A stretch of 64,000 nucleotides of DNA from Microbacterium sp. Nx66 (GTDB taxonomy: Bacteria > Actinomycetota > Actinomycetes > Actinomycetales > Microbacteriaceae). The stretch's first letter is position 1. Each line of letters opens with the position of its first letter. The stretch covers positions 2,790,001 through 2,854,000 of the forward strand of contig NZ_LR880474.1 of the NCBI RefSeq assembly GCF_904066215.1, read 5' to 3'. Shown piece after piece: positions 8,791-17,089 of this stretch. The notes below the pieces were generated by a model that worked only from the letters and a program-made list of their open reading frames with translations, did no database searches and was not told where the DNA came from. The position numbers were made by a program, and so were the translations under genes.

Positions 8791-9216
8791 ATGCCGCCCC
8801 TCGCCCCCGTCCCGACGCCGCGAGCGCGCGCCGAGCGGATCCTGCCGAGCCGGATCATGATCGCCGTCGGCCTCGCGCTCCTCCTCGTCGTCGGTGCGTG
8901 GTCGGCCTCCCACGGGTCGGTGGATCCGCATGCGACCCTGTGCCTCGCCCCCGGCGTCTCGCAGCCCGCCGACGCCACGGCAGCCGGAGTCCCGATCGTC
9001 GATGGCCCCTCGGCCGATCTGGCTTCCGATGCGGCGGCGTGCGCAATGGCGGCCCTCTGCTGCGTCGCCCTCGTCCTGCTCCTCCGGCACCTGCGCACCC
9101 GCGGCGGCGTCCGTCTCCGCGGTCTCCTGCCCCGGGCGACCGCACGCCTCCGCGCCGGCCCTCGCCCGCTCCTCCCCGCGGTCTCGCTCGTCCAGCTCTC
9201 CATCTCCCGCACCTGA
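8791..9216 (+). CDS. Small membrane protein, DUF6153-like
   Basis: A 141-residue protein with a transmembrane helix near residues 22-40, a short extracytoplasmic stretch with a cysteine and D/P-rich sequence, then a Cys-rich second helix (A-C-A-M-A-A-L-C-C-V-A-L-V-L-L-L) and a basic tail. The layout resembles DUF6153 proteins, small actinobacterial membrane proteins often found near thiol or metal genes; this match is tentative. It lies 64 bp upstream of the DsbA-like gene on the same strand. A TAGACT box at 8776-8781 lies 9 nt before the ATG. Confidence 0.6.
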   Translation: MPPLAPVPTPRARAERILPSRIMIAVGLALLLVVGAWSASHGSVDPHATLCLAPGVSQPADATAAGVPIVDGPSADLASDAAACAMAALCCVALVLLLRHLRTRGGVRLRGLLPRATARLRAGPRPLLPAVSLVQLSISRT

Positions 9217-9280
9217 TCCGACGCCGGCCCCGGCCGCGTCTGCGGCACCCCTCGTCGTATCCCCCGTGTTTGGAGACCCC

Positions 9281-9934
9281 ATGAAGACCCCCGTCAAGGC
9301 GACCCTGATCGCCGTCGCCGTCGCCGTCGTGCTGCTCGTCGCCGGCATCGTCTACGCCCTCAGCCAGCAGCCCGCGAAGCCCGATCCCGAAGCCGGCGAG
9401 AAGCTGCCCACCGTCCGCACCGACTCCCACGTCCTCGATGAGGGCGGCCCCGACGCCGTCACGGTCGTCGAGTTCCTCGACTTCGAGTGCGAGGCCTGCG
9501 GCGCGTTCTACCCGATCGTGGAGGAGCTGCGCGCGACCTACGACGGCGACATCCGGTACGTCACCCGGTACTTCCCGCTGCCAGGGCACGTGAACTCGAC
9601 GCAGGCCGCGCTGGCCGCCGAGGCCGCTGCACAGCAGGACCGCTACGAGGAGATGTTCCACCGTCTGTTCGAGACGCAGGCCCAGTGGGGCGAGCAGTCG
9701 ACGGAGACGCCCGAGGTGTTCCGCGCGTTCGCCGAGGAGCTCGGGCTCGACCTGGCCGCGTACGATGCCGCGGTCGCCGATCCGGCGACCCTCGCCCGCG
9801 TGCAGCAGGACAAGCGCGACGGTGAGCGGCTGGGCGTGAGCAGCACCCCGACCTTCTTCGTCGACGGCGAGAAAGTCGAACTCGTCGAGTGGAACGACCT
9901 GGAGGAGGCGATCGCGGCGGCCGTCGCCGAGTGA
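9281..9934 (+). CDS. DsbA-like membrane-anchored thiol oxidoreductase
   Basis: A 217-residue protein with one N-terminal signal-anchor (about 7-27) and a thioredoxin-fold domain of the DsbA/thioredoxin_4 type. The active site is C-E-A-C in F-L-D-F-E-C-E-A-C-G, and the cis-proline region is V-S-S-T-P-T-F-F-V-D-G. It should form or exchange disulfides in exported proteins. A longer open frame runs back to about 8894, but ATG 9281 gives the anchor directly after the start and has GGAG upstream. A DsbB or VKOR partner is not seen in the window. Confidence 0.9.
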   Translation: MKTPVKATLIAVAVAVVLLVAGIVYALSQQPAKPDPEAGEKLPTVRTDSHVLDEGGPDAVTVVEFLDFECEACGAFYPIVEELRATYDGDIRYVTRYFPLPGHVNSTQAALAAEAAAQQDRYEEMFHRLFETQAQWGEQSTETPEVFRAFAEELGLDLAAYDAAVADPATLARVQQDKRDGERLGVSSTPTFFVDGEKVELVEWNDLEEAIAAAVAE

Positions 9935-9983
9935 CCCCGTCGGTGGGGTCGCCGTGCGGCGGCCCCACCTCTACGCTGAGCGC

Positions 9984-12056
9984 ATGACCTCGGAGCGCCC
10001 CTCGTCGGCCCGTCTCCTGTTCGGGGCCCTGCGGACCACGCCGGCGACGCTGACGATGATCGGCCTGGTCCTGCTCACGGGCGTGATCTGGCAGGGGCTG
10101 TGGCGGCCGTTCGAGGACTCGGCGCTCTTCCCCGCCGTCGCCTACGGGCTTCCGAGCCTGTCCGAGGGCAAGTGGTGGACGCCGGTCACGGGGACGTTCT
10201 TCGTCAACGAACCCTGGGTGTACCTCTTCACCATCGCCGGGTTCTGGGGCATGGGCTACCTGGAGCACCGCCGCGGCACCCGGGTCGCCCTCGCCTACTT
10301 CACTGTCGGGCAGCTCTTCGCGATCTTCGCGACGGCTCTGTTCCTCCTCCTCGTATCGCAGCTTCCGTGGGCGTGGGCGCAGACTCAGGCGCAGGCCCTC
10401 GACGTCGGCGCATCCGGCGGGACCATGGCCTGCATCGCCGCCGCCGTCGGCCTGTTCCGTCCGCCCTGGCGGGTGCGCGCGTGGCTGGTGCTCCTCGGAT
10501 TCGTGTTCGTCGCGATGATGTTCTGGGGAGAGCTGGCCGACCTCGAGCACCTGTTCGCGGTCCTGCTGATCCTGTTCGTGGACCGGAGTCTCCGCGTGCG
10601 GCGCACGACCGTCCGGGAGCAGCGACTGATCGCCGTGATGGCGGTGCTCACGCTCGTGGCCATCGAGATCATCACGGTCCTCGTGCCGACCGACGGCCCG
10701 TTCGGTCCCACCGATCCCGCTTCGGGCGGTTTCATCGATACGGCGATCGACGTCGCGGTGATCCTCTTCATCGCGAACGGCCTGCGGCGCGGTCGCCGCT
10801 GGGCGTGGGTCGTCGCCGTCATCCTCGGCCCGCTCAACGTGCTCGCCGCCACGCTCGTGCTGGTCCTCATCATCCTCACGAGCGAGGCGCAGCTCGAGAC
10901 GGTGATCGACGCAGAGACCGAACTCACGCTCGCCACCGGGATCCTCTGGGCGCTGGTGCTCACCTATCTGATCGCGGTACGCCGGGCTTTCCGTGCGCGC
11001 CGCTCGACCGCGCTCGGCCGGCAGCCTGCCCCGACCGGAGACGAACTCCGGCGCGAACTGCGGGCGCACGGCGGCGGCACCCTGTCCTGGATGACGACAT
11101 GGGAGGGCAACGGCTACGCCCGCGTGGACGGCGGGATCGTCGCGTACCAGCGCCGCAACGGCGTCGCCCTGGCCCTCGCCGATCCGATCGGCCCTGCGGA
11201 GTCCCGGTCCGCCGCGGTCCGTGACTTCATCCGCACGGCCGAGGACGCCGGACTCGTCCCCTGCTTCTTCAGCGCGGACGAGGCGACGAGGGCGGCAATC
11301 CCGGAGACGTGGCGCAGCCTCGTGGTGGCGGACGACACGATCGTCGACCTTCCCGGCCTCACCTTCACCGGCAAACGCTGGCAGCCGGTGCGCACATCGC
11401 TCAACCGGGCCGGGCGGGAGCAGATGACCTTCCGGCTCACCCACCTGGCGGCGGAGACCTGGGGCCTCCGTCAGCAGCTCCGTGGGATCTCCGAGGCGTG
11501 GGTCGGCGACAAGGACCTTCCGGAGATGCGGTTCACCCTGGGAACCCTGGAGGAGGCGGAGGACCCCGAGGTGCGGCTCGCCCTCGCGATCGCTCCGAAC
11601 GGCGACGTCGACGGCTTCCTCTCGTGGTTGCCCGTGTACGGGGAGGGCGGGGTGGTCCGCGGCTGGACCCTCGACCTCATGCGGCGTCGCGAGGGCGGTT
11701 TCGGACCGGTGATGGAGTATCTGATCGGCGCCTCCGCGCAGCAGTTCTCGGAGGAGGGAGCCGAGTTCATGTCACTCTCCGGCGCTCCCCTCGCGCACGA
11801 CTACCCGCCGGACGCCGGTGTGATCGCCGCGTTGAGCGACCGGCTCGCCGATGCGCTCGAGCCCGTGTACGGCTTCCGCTCGCTGCACCGCTTCAAGGAG
11901 AAGTTCCACCCCCGCTACGAGACCATGTACCTCCTCTTCCGCGACGAGAGCGACCTCACCCGCATCGGCGGAGCGCTCACCCGGGCCTTCCTCCCCGACG
12001 CCACGCTGCGGCAGTTCGCCGGGGCCGGGCTGGAGCTCGTCCGCGGCGAGCACTGA
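9984..12056 (+). CDS. Rhomboid-like membrane domain fused to DUF2156 lipid aminoacyltransferase
   Basis: A 690-residue protein. The N-terminal half has about eight to ten transmembrane helices and a rhomboid-like stretch: G-A-S-G-G-T-M-A, matching the catalytic GxSG motif, followed one or two helices later by D-L-E-H-L. The C-terminal ~330 residues form a DUF2156/MprF-type catalytic domain (G-G-T-L-S-W-M-T-T-W-E-G-N, I-V-A-Y-Q-R-R-N-G-V-A-L-A-L-A-D-P-I-G), related to lysyl-phosphatidylglycerol synthases that attach amino acids to membrane lipids. The classic MprF flippase is replaced here by the rhomboid-like region. TACGCT at 9972-9977 is 6 nt before ATG 9984, which decides the start over a GTG 30 nt upstream. 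Confidence 0.85.
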   Translation: MTSERPSSARLLFGALRTTPATLTMIGLVLLTGVIWQGLWRPFEDSALFPAVAYGLPSLSEGKWWTPVTGTFFVNEPWVYLFTIAGFWGMGYLEHRRGTRVALAYFTVGQLFAIFATALFLLLVSQLPWAWAQTQAQALDVGASGGTMACIAAAVGLFRPPWRVRAWLVLLGFVFVAMMFWGELADLEHLFAVLLILFVDRSLRVRRTTVREQRLIAVMAVLTLVAIEIITVLVPTDGPFGPTDPASGGFIDTAIDVAVILFIANGLRRGRRWAWVVAVILGPLNVLAATLVLVLIILTSEAQLETVIDAETELTLATGILWALVLTYLIAVRRAFRARRSTALGRQPAPTGDELRRELRAHGGGTLSWMTTWEGNGYARVDGGIVAYQRRNGVALALADPIGPAESRSAAVRDFIRTAEDAGLVPCFFSADEATRAAIPETWRSLVVADDTIVDLPGLTFTGKRWQPVRTSLNRAGREQMTFRLTHLAAETWGLRQQLRGISEAWVGDKDLPEMRFTLGTLEEAEDPEVRLALAIAPNGDVDGFLSWLPVYGEGGVVRGWTLDLMRRREGGFGPVMEYLIGASAQQFSEEGAEFMSLSGAPLAHDYPPDAGVIAALSDRLADALEPVYGFRSLHRFKEKFHPRYETMYLLFRDESDLTRIGGALTRAFLPDATLRQFAGAGLELVRGEH

Positions 12057-12087
12057 TCCTCGCGCCCGGGCCCGCGCGTCGCCGGAC

Positions 12088-13371
12088 TCAGGCCCGCGCC
12101 TCGGCCACCTCCCCGGCGACGCCATCCCGAGTCTCCGCGGCCGGACGCTTCGCCGTGTTCGCGATGTGCGCCCGCGCGACGACGAGCGCGGCGACGACCA
12201 TGATCCCGACGCCGAGCCAGTACGGCGCGGCATGGCTGACGGCGGTGTAGAGGGCGGCCGCGATCAACGGGGCGACGGTGCTCATCGCGGCGTTGAGGGA
12301 CTGGGTGGCACCTCCGAGCCAGCCCTGTTCGTCGTCGCCCACGGCGTTGGACATCGCGCCGTCCATCGCGGCCTGGGCAGCGCCCTGACCGGCGGCGAGC
12401 ATCAGCGCGCCGACGATGAAGAGCCACGGCTGGGCGAGCAGCGAGGCCACGATCGCGAGACCGGCGAGACCGATCGCCTGCGCGACGATGGCGCTGACGA
12501 TCACGCCGCGCTCCCCCATCCGTGGCAGCAGGATGCCGAGCAGCACGCCCTGAATGAGAATGTCGATGATGCCGACCCCTGCCGTGAGCAGGCCGATCTG
12601 CGTCGGTCCCCACTGGATGGCGTCGAGGGCGAGGACGCTGAAGTTGTTCACGAAGAATCCGAACGGCAGGGCGAGCAGCGCGAACGCGATCATCAGCCCG
12701 CGGAGCTCGGGGCGGCCGAAGGCGGTGCGGAACACCCCGAACGGCTGGACGTCGCGGAGGGCGATCCGCGCGATGCGGTTCTCCGGTCGCAGGCTCTCCG
12801 GCAGCAGGAAGATGCTGAGGATCGCGATCGTGAGGCCGACCGCCGCAGTGAGGAAGACGGGCAGACGGAGATCGATCGCGGCGAGCAGACCGCCGATGGC
12901 GGGACCGATCATGGTGCCGATGCCGGTCAGTGCGCCGAGGAGGCCGAAGCGCTGCGCGCGCTTCTCGGGCGGCGTGATGTCGGCCAGGTAGGCGAACAGG
13001 GCGGGGAGGTCTCCGGCCGTCAGCCCCTGGATGACACGGGCGAGCACGAGCACCCAGATCGCCCCGCCCACGCCGAACAGCGCCATGGAGAAGGCCGCGC
13101 CGAACGCCGCGACGATGATGACGGGTCGTCGTCCGAACCTGTCGGAGAGCCGCCCGAGGAGCGGGGCGGCGAGGAAGGCGCACAGCCCGTTGACCGCTTC
13201 CAGCACCCCGACCCAGAGGGCGAGGTCGTGTTCGTGCGCGACGTACTGCAGCACGACGAACGGCAGCACGGGCAGGACGACGGTCATGCCGATGACCGTG
13301 AGCATCGTCAGGACGACGAGCATGACCCACGCGCGGCCGGCGCCGCGAACGGGAGAAGGAGGTGAAGTCAT
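12088..13371 (-). CDS. MFS drug-efflux transporter (TetA-like)
   Basis: A 427-residue, 12-helix major facilitator protein. The motif A loop G-R-L-S-D-R-F-G-R-R-P lies between helices 2 and 3, and the helix-5 signature G-x-x-G-P-A-I-G-G is that of drug/H+ antiporters of the Tet(A) type. It is divergent from a TetR regulator and shares an operator-like region with it, so it is probably induced by its own substrate. That substrate is unknown. The start codon sits 6 nt after a -10 box, so the mRNA appears to be leaderless. Confidence 0.9.
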   Translation of the reverse strand: MTSPPSPVRGAGRAWVMLVVLTMLTVIGMTVVLPVLPFVVLQYVAHEHDLALWVGVLEAVNGLCAFLAAPLLGRLSDRFGRRPVIIVAAFGAAFSMALFGVGGAIWVLVLARVIQGLTAGDLPALFAYLADITPPEKRAQRFGLLGALTGIGTMIGPAIGGLLAAIDLRLPVFLTAAVGLTIAILSIFLLPESLRPENRIARIALRDVQPFGVFRTAFGRPELRGLMIAFALLALPFGFFVNNFSVLALDAIQWGPTQIGLLTAGVGIIDILIQGVLLGILLPRMGERGVIVSAIVAQAIGLAGLAIVASLLAQPWLFIVGALMLAAGQGAAQAAMDGAMSNAVGDDEQGWLGGATQSLNAAMSTVAPLIAAALYTAVSHAAPYWLGVGIMVVAALVVARAHIANTAKRPAAETRDGVAGEVAEARA

Positions 13372-13441
13372 ACCGAAAGTGTAGTGATACCGGTTTTGGT
13401 GTCAATACACTTTCTGGTCGAGTTCACGATAGGATGGCCGC
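13372..13441. promoter_or_regulatory. TetR operator and divergent leaderless promoters
   Basis: A 40-bp inverted repeat spans 13375-13414: perfect 9-bp arms GAAAGTGTA / TACACTTTC, extended inward by TGA-N-ACC / GGT-N-TCA. The right arm and interior, read on the minus strand, hold a consensus -35 TTGACA (13400-13405), 16 bp, and -10 TACACT (13378-13383), which ends 6 nt from the MFS ATG. On the plus strand TAGGAT (13430-13435) ends 6 nt from the tetR ATG. A repressor bound here would cover both boxes of the efflux promoter and the upstream region of tetR, as in classical TetR autoregulation. Confidence 0.85.
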
Positions 13442-14107
13442 ATGACGACGCCCCCGCCCCTGGGTCGCCGCGAGCGCAAGAAGGCCGCGACCCGCAAGAA
13501 CATCTCCGACGTGGCCACCCGGATGTTCCTGGAGCGCGGGTTTGACAACGTCAGCATCCGCGAGGTCGCGGACGCCGCCGATGTCTCCCCCACCACCGTG
13601 TTCGCCCACTTCCCGCAGAAGGAGGCGCTGGTCTTCGACGAGGACGACGAGCAGCGCGACCGCCTCGTCTCGGCCGTGCGCGGCCGGTCGACCGGTGTGA
13701 CGATCAACAAGGCCATCCACGACTTCTATGCGGCCGAGATCGCCGCCAACCTCGATGAGCACGGCGACGACGTGGCCCGTATCTTCCTGCGCTTCCTCAA
13801 CGAGACGCCGGCGCTCCGGGACTACGCGTCGAAGATGTGGCTGCGCCACGAAGACGCGCTCGCCGAGGCCATCGCCGACGAACTCGACATCCCGGCCCCC
13901 ACCCCCGAGGTCCGCGTGTACGCGCGGTTCGTCCTGCAGATGCAGATCCTCGTCACCGAGAGCGACGATCAGCAGAGCGTGCTCGACGCCGGCTCGGCCC
14001 TTCTCGAACACGGCTGGGCCCCGATCGAGGAGCAGCTCGCCGGCTCGCGGAGCGAAGAGAGATCCGCGGACCTCAGTCCTCGCGGGGGCGCCGCCGCAGG
14101 CTCTTGA
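13442..14107 (+). CDS. TetR-family repressor
   Basis: A 221-residue TetR protein. The helix-turn-helix occupies about residues 27-60 (F-L-E-R-G-F-D-N-V-S-I-R-E-V-A-D-A-A-D-V-S followed by T-V-F-A-H-F-P-Q-K-E-A-L). The remainder is an alpha-helical ligand and dimerisation domain. It faces the MFS efflux gene and should repress it through the 40-bp inverted repeat between them. The start is leaderless (TAGGAT box 6 nt upstream). Its last 35 bases overlap the end of the convergent arfB gene, and the C-terminal R-S-E-E-R-S-A-D tail may be a late extension. Confidence 0.9.
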   Translation: MTTPPPLGRRERKKAATRKNISDVATRMFLERGFDNVSIREVADAADVSPTTVFAHFPQKEALVFDEDDEQRDRLVSAVRGRSTGVTINKAIHDFYAAEIAANLDEHGDDVARIFLRFLNETPALRDYASKMWLRHEDALAEAIADELDIPAPTPEVRVYARFVLQMQILVTESDDQQSVLDAGSALLEHGWAPIEEQLAGSRSEERSADLSPRGGAAAGS

Positions 14108-14513
14108 CGTCGGTGCGGCGATGCTTCGCCGTCAGCCGACGCTCCTTCGACCCTCGACTCGGTTTCGTCGCCCGCCGCGTCGGCGCCGGCGGACGCACGG
14201 CCTCCGCGACGAGCGCAGCGAGCCGTTCTCTGGCCGCTTCCCGATTGCGCAGCTGCGCGCGGTGCTCGGACGCGGCGATCGTCAGCACACCGTCGACCAG
14301 GCGCCCGCGGAGCCGCTCCCGGAGCCGGTCGCGCTGCGTCGGCGACAGGGCCGCGGAGTTCGCCGCATCCCAGACCAGCTCCACCCGGGAGTCCGTGGTG
14401 TTCACGCCCTGACCGCCCGGCCCCGACGATCGCGAAAAACGCCACGACAGTTCGGCCTCCGGGATCGTCAGACCCGCGGAGACGCGGAGTCCGGGGCGAG
14501 GGGCGGAAGGCAT
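14073..14513 (-). CDS. arfB: Alternative ribosome-rescue factor ArfB (YaeJ)
   Basis: A 146-residue release-factor-like protein. The R-S-S-G-P-G-G-Q-G-V-N-T-T-D-S motif contains the catalytic GGQ (33-35), and there is no codon-recognition domain. The Lys/Arg-rich C-terminal tail (K-P-S-R-G-S-K-E-R-R-L-T-A-K-H-R-R) is the part that, in ArfB, threads into the empty mRNA channel to rescue stalled ribosomes. Length and architecture match the family. It converges on tetR with a 35-bp overlap of coding ends. Confidence 0.93.
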   Translation of the reverse strand: MPSAPRPGLRVSAGLTIPEAELSWRFSRSSGPGGQGVNTTDSRVELVWDAANSAALSPTQRDRLRERLRGRLVDGVLTIAASEHRAQLRNREAARERLAALVAEAVRPPAPTRRATKPSRGSKERRLTAKHRRTDVKSLRRRPRED

Positions 14514-14551
14514 GCCTCCATCATCGAGGATGAACGGCCGCGAGCGCCGAG

Positions 14552-14627
14552 TGGACGCGACGGCGGGAGTCGAACCCGCAACGCCTCCGGATATGAGCCG
14601 GGGCCCGGGACCGCCCGGATCGCCGCG
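14552..14627 (-). tRNA. Atypical tRNA-Met-like gene, anticodon CAT
   Basis: A 76-nt cloverleaf can be drawn on the minus strand. The acceptor pairs CGCGGCG with CGTCGCG (one G-T wobble). The anticodon loop is CTCATAT (CAT) on a CCGG stem, and the T arm is GCGGG-TTCGACT-CCCGC, a perfect T loop. An encoded CCA end sits at 14552-14554. The D arm is odd: a CCGG/CCGG stem with a 6-nt loop lacking the usual A14 and G18-G19 pattern, A instead of T at position 8, and a C-A mismatch at the base of the anticodon stem. It could be a divergent tRNA-Met or tRNA-Ile2, a specialised non-elongator tRNA, or a decaying copy. Confidence 0.6.
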
Positions 14628-14808
14628 ATGGGGATGACGTTACCCGGCCGTGATCCTTCCCACCAGGACCGTTCCCTGGGATAACGCCATGAGTCGCCGG
14701 ATGACGCGGACGGCTAGCGTCGCCGCCGCTCGTCGTCAACCGGTTCGACCACTCCCGACCCTCCCCGTACCGTCGCTCGCACCGATGACGTCCGAGCAGG
14801 AGGCCGAC

Positions 14809-15675
14809 ATGTCCGAATCTCAGCACAACGACAAGACCCCGACGCCGATGGCGGAGGCCGGGGATCCGCAGGCGCGGCTGGAGGCCGAGGCCCGCCGCGC
14901 GATCGTGACCGGGGCCGACTCCGGCATCGGCCGCGCGACCGCCGTGGCCCTCGCCGCGGCGGGCATCGACGTCGGCATCACCTGGCACAGCGACGAGGCC
15001 GGGGCCCAGGAGACCGCGGACGAGGTGCGCAGTCACGGCGCCCGGGCGGTGGTGACCCAGCTCGACGTCTCCGACATCCCCGCCTGCGGCGACGTGATCG
15101 ACGGGCTGATCGCGGAGCTCGGCGGCGTCGACGTGTTCGTCAACAACGCCGGCGCCGGGCTCCAGACCCCGTTCCTCGACGTGACGCTCGACGAGTGGAA
15201 CCGGGTGCTCGACACCGACCTCACCGGAGCCTTCGTCTGCCTGCAGCGGGCCGCCCGGTCGATGGTCGCCGCAGGTCGGGGCGGACGACTCATCTCCGTC
15301 ACCAGCGTGCACGAGCACCAGCCGATGGTGGGGGCGAGCGCGTATGACACGGCCAAGCACGGCCTCGGCGGGCTCATGAAGAACCTCGCGCTCGAGCTCG
15401 GCCGGTACGGGATCAGCGCCGTCAGCGTCGCCCCGGGTGAGATCGCGACCCCGATGACCGGGCAGACGGACACCGACCCGCACGCCGAGGACCGCCCCGG
15501 CATCCCGCTCGGACGCCCTGGCGATGCCCGCGAGGTCGCTGCGCTGATCGCCTTCCTCGCCTCGCCGGAGGCCGCCTACATCTCGGGGGCCTCGGTCGTG
15601 ATCGACGGCGGCATGCTGCAGATGGGACCGCAGGCGGGCGCGGCGATCGAGAGCCACGACTGGCGCACGGTCTGA
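14809..15675 (+). CDS. SDR-family oxidoreductase (glucose 1-dehydrogenase-like)
   Basis: A 288-residue classical short-chain dehydrogenase. Nucleotide-binding T-G-A-D-S-G-I-G (about 34-41), N-N-A-G, catalytic Ser in I-S-V-T-S-V-H-E and Tyr/Lys in Y-D-T-A-K are present. C-terminal S-G-A-S-V-V-I-D-G-G-M is typical of the family. The N-terminal ~28 residues are polar and look unstructured. ATG 14809 was chosen because AGGAGG lies 5 nt upstream; the open frame extends much further back without a plausible ribosome site. Substrate is unknown. Confidence 0.9.
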   Translation: MSESQHNDKTPTPMAEAGDPQARLEAEARRAIVTGADSGIGRATAVALAAAGIDVGITWHSDEAGAQETADEVRSHGARAVVTQLDVSDIPACGDVIDGLIAELGGVDVFVNNAGAGLQTPFLDVTLDEWNRVLDTDLTGAFVCLQRAARSMVAAGRGGRLISVTSVHEHQPMVGASAYDTAKHGLGGLMKNLALELGRYGISAVSVAPGEIATPMTGQTDTDPHAEDRPGIPLGRPGDAREVAALIAFLASPEAAYISGASVVIDGGMLQMGPQAGAAIESHDWRTV

Positions 15676-15682
15676 GCGCAGG

Positions 15683-17089
15683 TCAGCGGCGGATCGAGTC
15701 CCGGAACGGGTTCGGTTCGAGCGTGTAGTCCGTGGTCGGGTCCGCCCAGGTGTCCTGGGCGGACCGGTGGCGGCCCGAACGCAGGGCGGAGAGCGCATGC
15801 GTCGCAGGCACGCCTGCGGCGAGCGCGAGGCGGCCGGTGAGGGAGCGGTCCGCGCGGCCGAGCACGCTCGCGCGATGCCAGGCCTCGTGCAGCGCCCCGC
15901 CCCGGGCCGCGGGCACCCGTCGATGCGGCAGGGCCCCGGCCCGACGCAGCGCCACGAGCTCCTGCACCCGATCCCACCAGTCCGACTCCACCTCCGGGTG
16001 GAAGTAGTTGTCGCGGAGCCAGGACGGGTGCGGGTGGCGGAACCGGCCGGCGACGACCTCGCCCGCGCCGCCCAGCAGACCGCTGCCGATGAAGACCGTG
16101 TTGAGGAGACTCTTGTGCACCCCGAAGCGGTCGAGCGCGATCACGGGGACCCCGTGGGCCAGCGCCTCGACCGCCGCCGTCGAGCTCACCGTGACCAGAC
16201 CGGCGGCGGACTCGAGCGCGGTCGCCATCGGCGCGTGCGAGAACACGAGGTTCGCCGGGCGGCCCGCCGTGAAGAGACGGGTGTACGGATCACGGTCGAG
16301 GTGGGTCTCGGCCTCCCCCGGCCGGGACCGCACCTTGACGACCACCCGGCGCGACGGATCGGCCTCCGCGGCGCGCACGAGAATGGCGGCGATCGCTGCG
16401 CGCTCCTCCGGCCGTCGGGGCACGAGGGCCTGCGCGGCGAAGACGACGTCCGTCGCCCCGGGCCGACGGACCGCCGCGGGTGTTCCGTCGACAGGACGTT
16501 CCGCCAGAGCGATGCCGCCCGCACCCCCGGAGAGCACTCCGGCCGCCGCGGACTCCCGGAGACGGCTGCCACTCCACCGCTCGCGACCCCGCGCGAAGGG
16601 CAGGGTCGCCAGAGCGAGCGGCGTCCGCACCCCGATGCGCTCGCCGAGCTCGGCGAAGGCACGGCGCTCGCGGTGCGAGTGCACGATCAGCAGGTCGGTG
16701 TGTCGCCGGTAGTCGAGCGCCCCGCGCTGGGCGGGGATCGCCATGCCGGGGAGCCCCGAGACGGTCACCGGACGGTGCCGCAATGCATCGACGACTCGGC
16801 CCAGGAGGCGGACGAACGGTCCCCGCCCGGCGAGCAGCACCACGTCCGGGCGCTGGACTTCGAGCCATCCGGCCACGCGCTCGAAGTCGAGCCGCGTGAC
16901 GTCGGCGGCGCCGAAGCCGGTGCCCGCCAGCGCCGCATCCTGCTGCGCGGCGCTCACCGTCAACGGCGTGCGTACCAGCAGGAGCTGCGATCGCAGGTCG
17001 GGCACGGCCCCCAGCAACGATGCCGCCCACTTCACGAACGAGTCGGCGTCCGCGATGGCGACGACGCGCATCCCGGCGCCGGCGGTCAT
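15683..17089 (-). CDS. DUF6716-type putative glycosyltransferase
   Basis: A 468-residue protein of GT-B-like appearance: an N-terminal Rossmann-like start (M-R-V-V-A-I-A-D-A-D-S-F-V-K-W), a middle V-F-A-A-Q-A-L-V-P-R-R followed by V-V-V-K-V-R-S-R-P-G-E, and a C-terminal T-V-S-S-T-A-A-V-E-A-L-A-H-G-V-P-V-I-A-L. The last is the donor-site pattern seen in nucleotide-sugar transferases and polysialyltransferase-like proteins. It overlaps the neuB-like gene by four bases and is the last gene of the glycan cluster, so a CMP-nonulosonate-linked transfer role is likely but inferred from context. Confidence 0.75.
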   Translation of the reverse strand: MTAGAGMRVVAIADADSFVKWAASLLGAVPDLRSQLLLVRTPLTVSAAQQDAALAGTGFGAADVTRLDFERVAGWLEVQRPDVVLLAGRGPFVRLLGRVVDALRHRPVTVSGLPGMAIPAQRGALDYRRHTDLLIVHSHRERRAFAELGERIGVRTPLALATLPFARGRERWSGSRLRESAAAGVLSGGAGGIALAERPVDGTPAAVRRPGATDVVFAAQALVPRRPEERAAIAAILVRAAEADPSRRVVVKVRSRPGEAETHLDRDPYTRLFTAGRPANLVFSHAPMATALESAAGLVTVSSTAAVEALAHGVPVIALDRFGVHKSLLNTVFIGSGLLGGAGEVVAGRFRHPHPSWLRDNYFHPEVESDWWDRVQELVALRRAGALPHRRVPAARGGALHEAWHRASVLGRADRSLTGRLALAAGVPATHALSALRSGRHRSAQDTWADPTTDYTLEPNPFRDSIRR

